This document shows, piece by piece, positions 62,610-64,000 of a DNA stretch of 64,000 nt. The DNA lies in contig NZ_CAMGZB010000001.1 of the NCBI RefSeq assembly GCF_946151075.1, positions 2,222,001-2,286,000 on the forward strand, in the 5' to 3' direction. Every line of letters begins with the position of its first letter. The first letter of the stretch is position 1. A model generated the notes under the pieces. It had not been told where the DNA came from and made no database searches. It was given only the letters and a program-made list of their open reading frames with translations. The DNA comes from Neobacillus sp. Marseille-Q6967 (GTDB taxonomy: Bacteria > Bacillota > Bacilli > Bacillales > Cytobacillaceae). The position numbers and the translations under genes were made by a program.

Positions 62610-63767
62610 GTGAAAAACGCATTTAGGATCTGGAAATGGGTGGGTTCTTGGAGCGTCAGCCCTGTTGACTTTACTTCAGCACCGCTTCACTTTAACAAAC
62701 AAACCCTTCGGGCAAAAATTAAACTCTCAATAGGTGGAAAAAAAATAAGGTTAAAACTTTCAAATCGATTTGGCCATCAATCAATATATCTATCAGGTGT
62801 AACTGTTGCACTGGCTGACAAGGATAGTGGTATTGCTGAGGGCACAAACCGTCCTGTTACCTTTAATGGTGAGTCTTCCATAACGATAAATCCCGGGCAG
62901 GAAGTTGTTATTAGTGATGAAATAGAGTTAGAAACAACCGATTTAGACTGCGTGTCTATTAGTCTTGTATTTCCGGAAAAAACGCGGGTTACTACAGCCT
63001 ATTTTGGGAGCAGTGAATGTTATACATCCATTCAGGGAGATTACTCTAATACTGCTTCCTTCCCGTTTGATAAGGAAAGAATCAAGACAGGTATGGAGGC
63101 GGCTTTACCATTGTTAACAGGCATTGATGTGTTAACGGGGGAGGAATATTCGTCTGTCGTAACTTTCGGTGACTCGATTACGGCGATGGATTGGCCTGAT
63201 TACTTTGCAGAGAGATTAAAAAAGGAGTCAATGAAACTTGGTGTTTTACGTCAAGGAATTGGTGGAAATAAGGTTTTAAATGACAGTCCTGAAACCCACC
63301 GCTACGGAATTGCCGGGATTGATCGATTTGAGACAGATGTGGTTCAGCAAACGGGGGTTAAATATGTCATTGTTTTACAAGGTGTGAATGACATTATTCA
63401 TTCCTGCGGCCCAAATCCGATTTCAATACCGGTCTGTGCCGAAGAAATTATTGCCGGCTTGAAGAAATATATTCAATTGGCGCATGAAAAAAATATAAAA
63501 ATATTTGGTGCTACCATTATGCCGTTTGGCGGTTACAACGGGATTACTACTCAAGAGGAAAAGAAAAGGCAACAAGTGAATAATTGGATTCGAACGTCTG
63601 GTGAATTTGATGCTGTTATTGATTTCGATAAGGTGACACAAAATCCGGATAATCCAAATGAACTTTTACCGGTGTATGATTCAGGTGATCATTTGCATCC
63701 CAGCAAAAATGGTGCAAAAGCGATGGCAGATTCCATAGATGTAAGCTTTTTTAAGTATTTTAGGTAG
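62610..63767 (+). CDS. SGNH/GDSL hydrolase (carbohydrate esterase)
   Basis: 385 residues. A ~150-residue N-terminal beta-sandwich precedes the SGNH domain: FGDSITAMDWPDYF (Ser), RQGIGGNKVL (Gly), LQGVNDIIHS (Asn) and DHLHPSKNGAKAMA (Asp/His). It has no signal peptide. It probably deacetylates imported oligosaccharides, e.g. acetylated mannan, in the cytoplasm. It starts with GTG after GGAGGAA. Confidence 0.88.
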   Translation: MKNAFRIWKWVGSWSVSPVDFTSAPLHFNKQTLRAKIKLSIGGKKIRLKLSNRFGHQSIYLSGVTVALADKDSGIAEGTNRPVTFNGESSITINPGQEVVISDEIELETTDLDCVSISLVFPEKTRVTTAYFGSSECYTSIQGDYSNTASFPFDKERIKTGMEAALPLLTGIDVLTGEEYSSVVTFGDSITAMDWPDYFAERLKKESMKLGVLRQGIGGNKVLNDSPETHRYGIAGIDRFETDVVQQTGVKYVIVLQGVNDIIHSCGPNPISIPVCAEEIIAGLKKYIQLAHEKNIKIFGATIMPFGGYNGITTQEEKKRQQVNNWIRTSGEFDAVIDFDKVTQNPDNPNELLPVYDSGDHLHPSKNGAKAMADSIDVSFFKYFR

Positions 63768-63810
63768 TTAGTATGAACAACTAAAATTCGTTTAAACACA
63801 GGAGGCAATG

Positions 63811-64000
63811 ATGGATCACTTTATAACCCGTCACGGGGATAAGTTGTTTAATGGTCAAGAGGAATTCCGGTTTGTTTCAATTAATATACCAAACTTACAT
63901 ATTAATGAAGACCCATTACCAAATTGGCATCGGATTGATCCGTGGGAAGTAGAAGATGCCTTTAAAACCATCAATTTAATGGGCGGCCAGGTTACTAGGA
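63811..64000 (+). CDS. probable glycoside hydrolase, N-terminal part (runs off the window)
   Basis: 63 residues are visible (start MDHFITRHGDKLFNGQEEFR, then FVSINIPNLHI and WEVEDAFKTINLMGGQVTR). The opening resembles GH5-like or beta-mannanase-type cellular glycoside hydrolases (barrel strand FVSINIPNLH, where others have FRGVNIPNL). GGAGGCA precedes tandem ATGs at 63808 and 63811. With the alpha-galactosidase and esterases it would complete a mannan-degrading set. The assignment is tentative because the catalytic part lies outside. Confidence 0.6.
   Translation, partial: MDHFITRHGDKLFNGQEEFRFVSINIPNLHINEDPLPNWHRIDPWEVEDAFKTINLMGGQVTR

Overview
The window looks like a chromosome segment from a Bacillales bacterium (Bacillus/Neobacillus-like). 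It is AT-rich, has strong GGAGG-type ribosome binding sites, GTG and TTG starts, SinI-type antirepressors, a Spo0A-box match, CcpA (cre) sites and Gram-positive gene families. No rRNA, tRNA or CRISPR array was seen. All family assignments come from reading the sequence; no database search was run.

1-18.5 kb is an exopolysaccharide (EPS)/cell-surface glycan locus. It holds a Wzx-type flippase, a GT4 and four intact GT2 glycosyltransferases, a CDP-6-deoxyhexose cassette (rfbF, rfbG, a reductase and an RmlC-like epimerase), an acyltransferase, galE, an initiating sugar transferase and a DegT-type aminotransferase. Between 10.5 and 14.3 kb the locus is decaying: a GT2 pseudogene runs into the 3' stub of an insertion sequence (IS), and a full-length but broken copy of the same IS lies 3 kb downstream. 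From 17.4 to 22.2 kb a coupled 55-aa ORF/ATP-grasp pair is followed by a small acyl-building operon (KAS III, acyl carrier protein, SDR, adenylate-forming ligase).

22.4-37.2 kb holds two secreted or surface proteins (one a right-handed beta-helix), a nucleotidyltransferase, an acyltransferase and a complete paeninodin-type lasso peptide cluster. The cluster has two asparagine-synthetase-like cyclases, each followed by its own short precursor gene, then an HPr-kinase-like peptide kinase, a PqqD-like leader-binding B1 protein, the B2 leader protease and an ABC exporter. A metallophosphoesterase lies between the two cyclase/precursor pairs. Both precursors end in Asp-Ser, the site that the paeninodin kinase phosphorylates.

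37.2-41.9 kb returns to glycan genes: a GT14 transferase, a PLP decarboxylase, an ATP-grasp enzyme, an acyl carrier protein and a PglD/EpsM-like acetyltransferase. Palindromes of the form GTTCTTT-N2-AAAGAAC, which match the SinR operator, sit before the KAS III operon, before the second lasso cyclase and twice before the GT14 gene.

42.1-42.9 kb carries two convergent sinI-like genes arranged as an inverted duplication. The plus-strand copy has a Spo0A-box match, a sigma-A-like promoter and a c-di-GMP-I (GEMM) riboswitch directly upstream. The minus-strand copy has a recognisably related but diverged leader. Together with the SinR-type operators this suggests a circuit from c-di-GMP and Spo0A~P through SinI and SinR to EPS and lasso peptide genes.

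43-64 kb is carbohydrate catabolism: a DUF421 protein and a lactonase, then a licR-licBCAH beta-glucoside PTS operon with an extra EIIB, a GH1 glucosidase, an acetyl-esterase, a LacI regulator, a ROK kinase, a GH36 alpha-galactosidase, a sugar ABC transporter, a YesL-like protein, an SGNH esterase and the start of a probable glycoside hydrolase. This set fits uptake and breakdown of beta-glucosides and galacto(gluco)mannan fragments.
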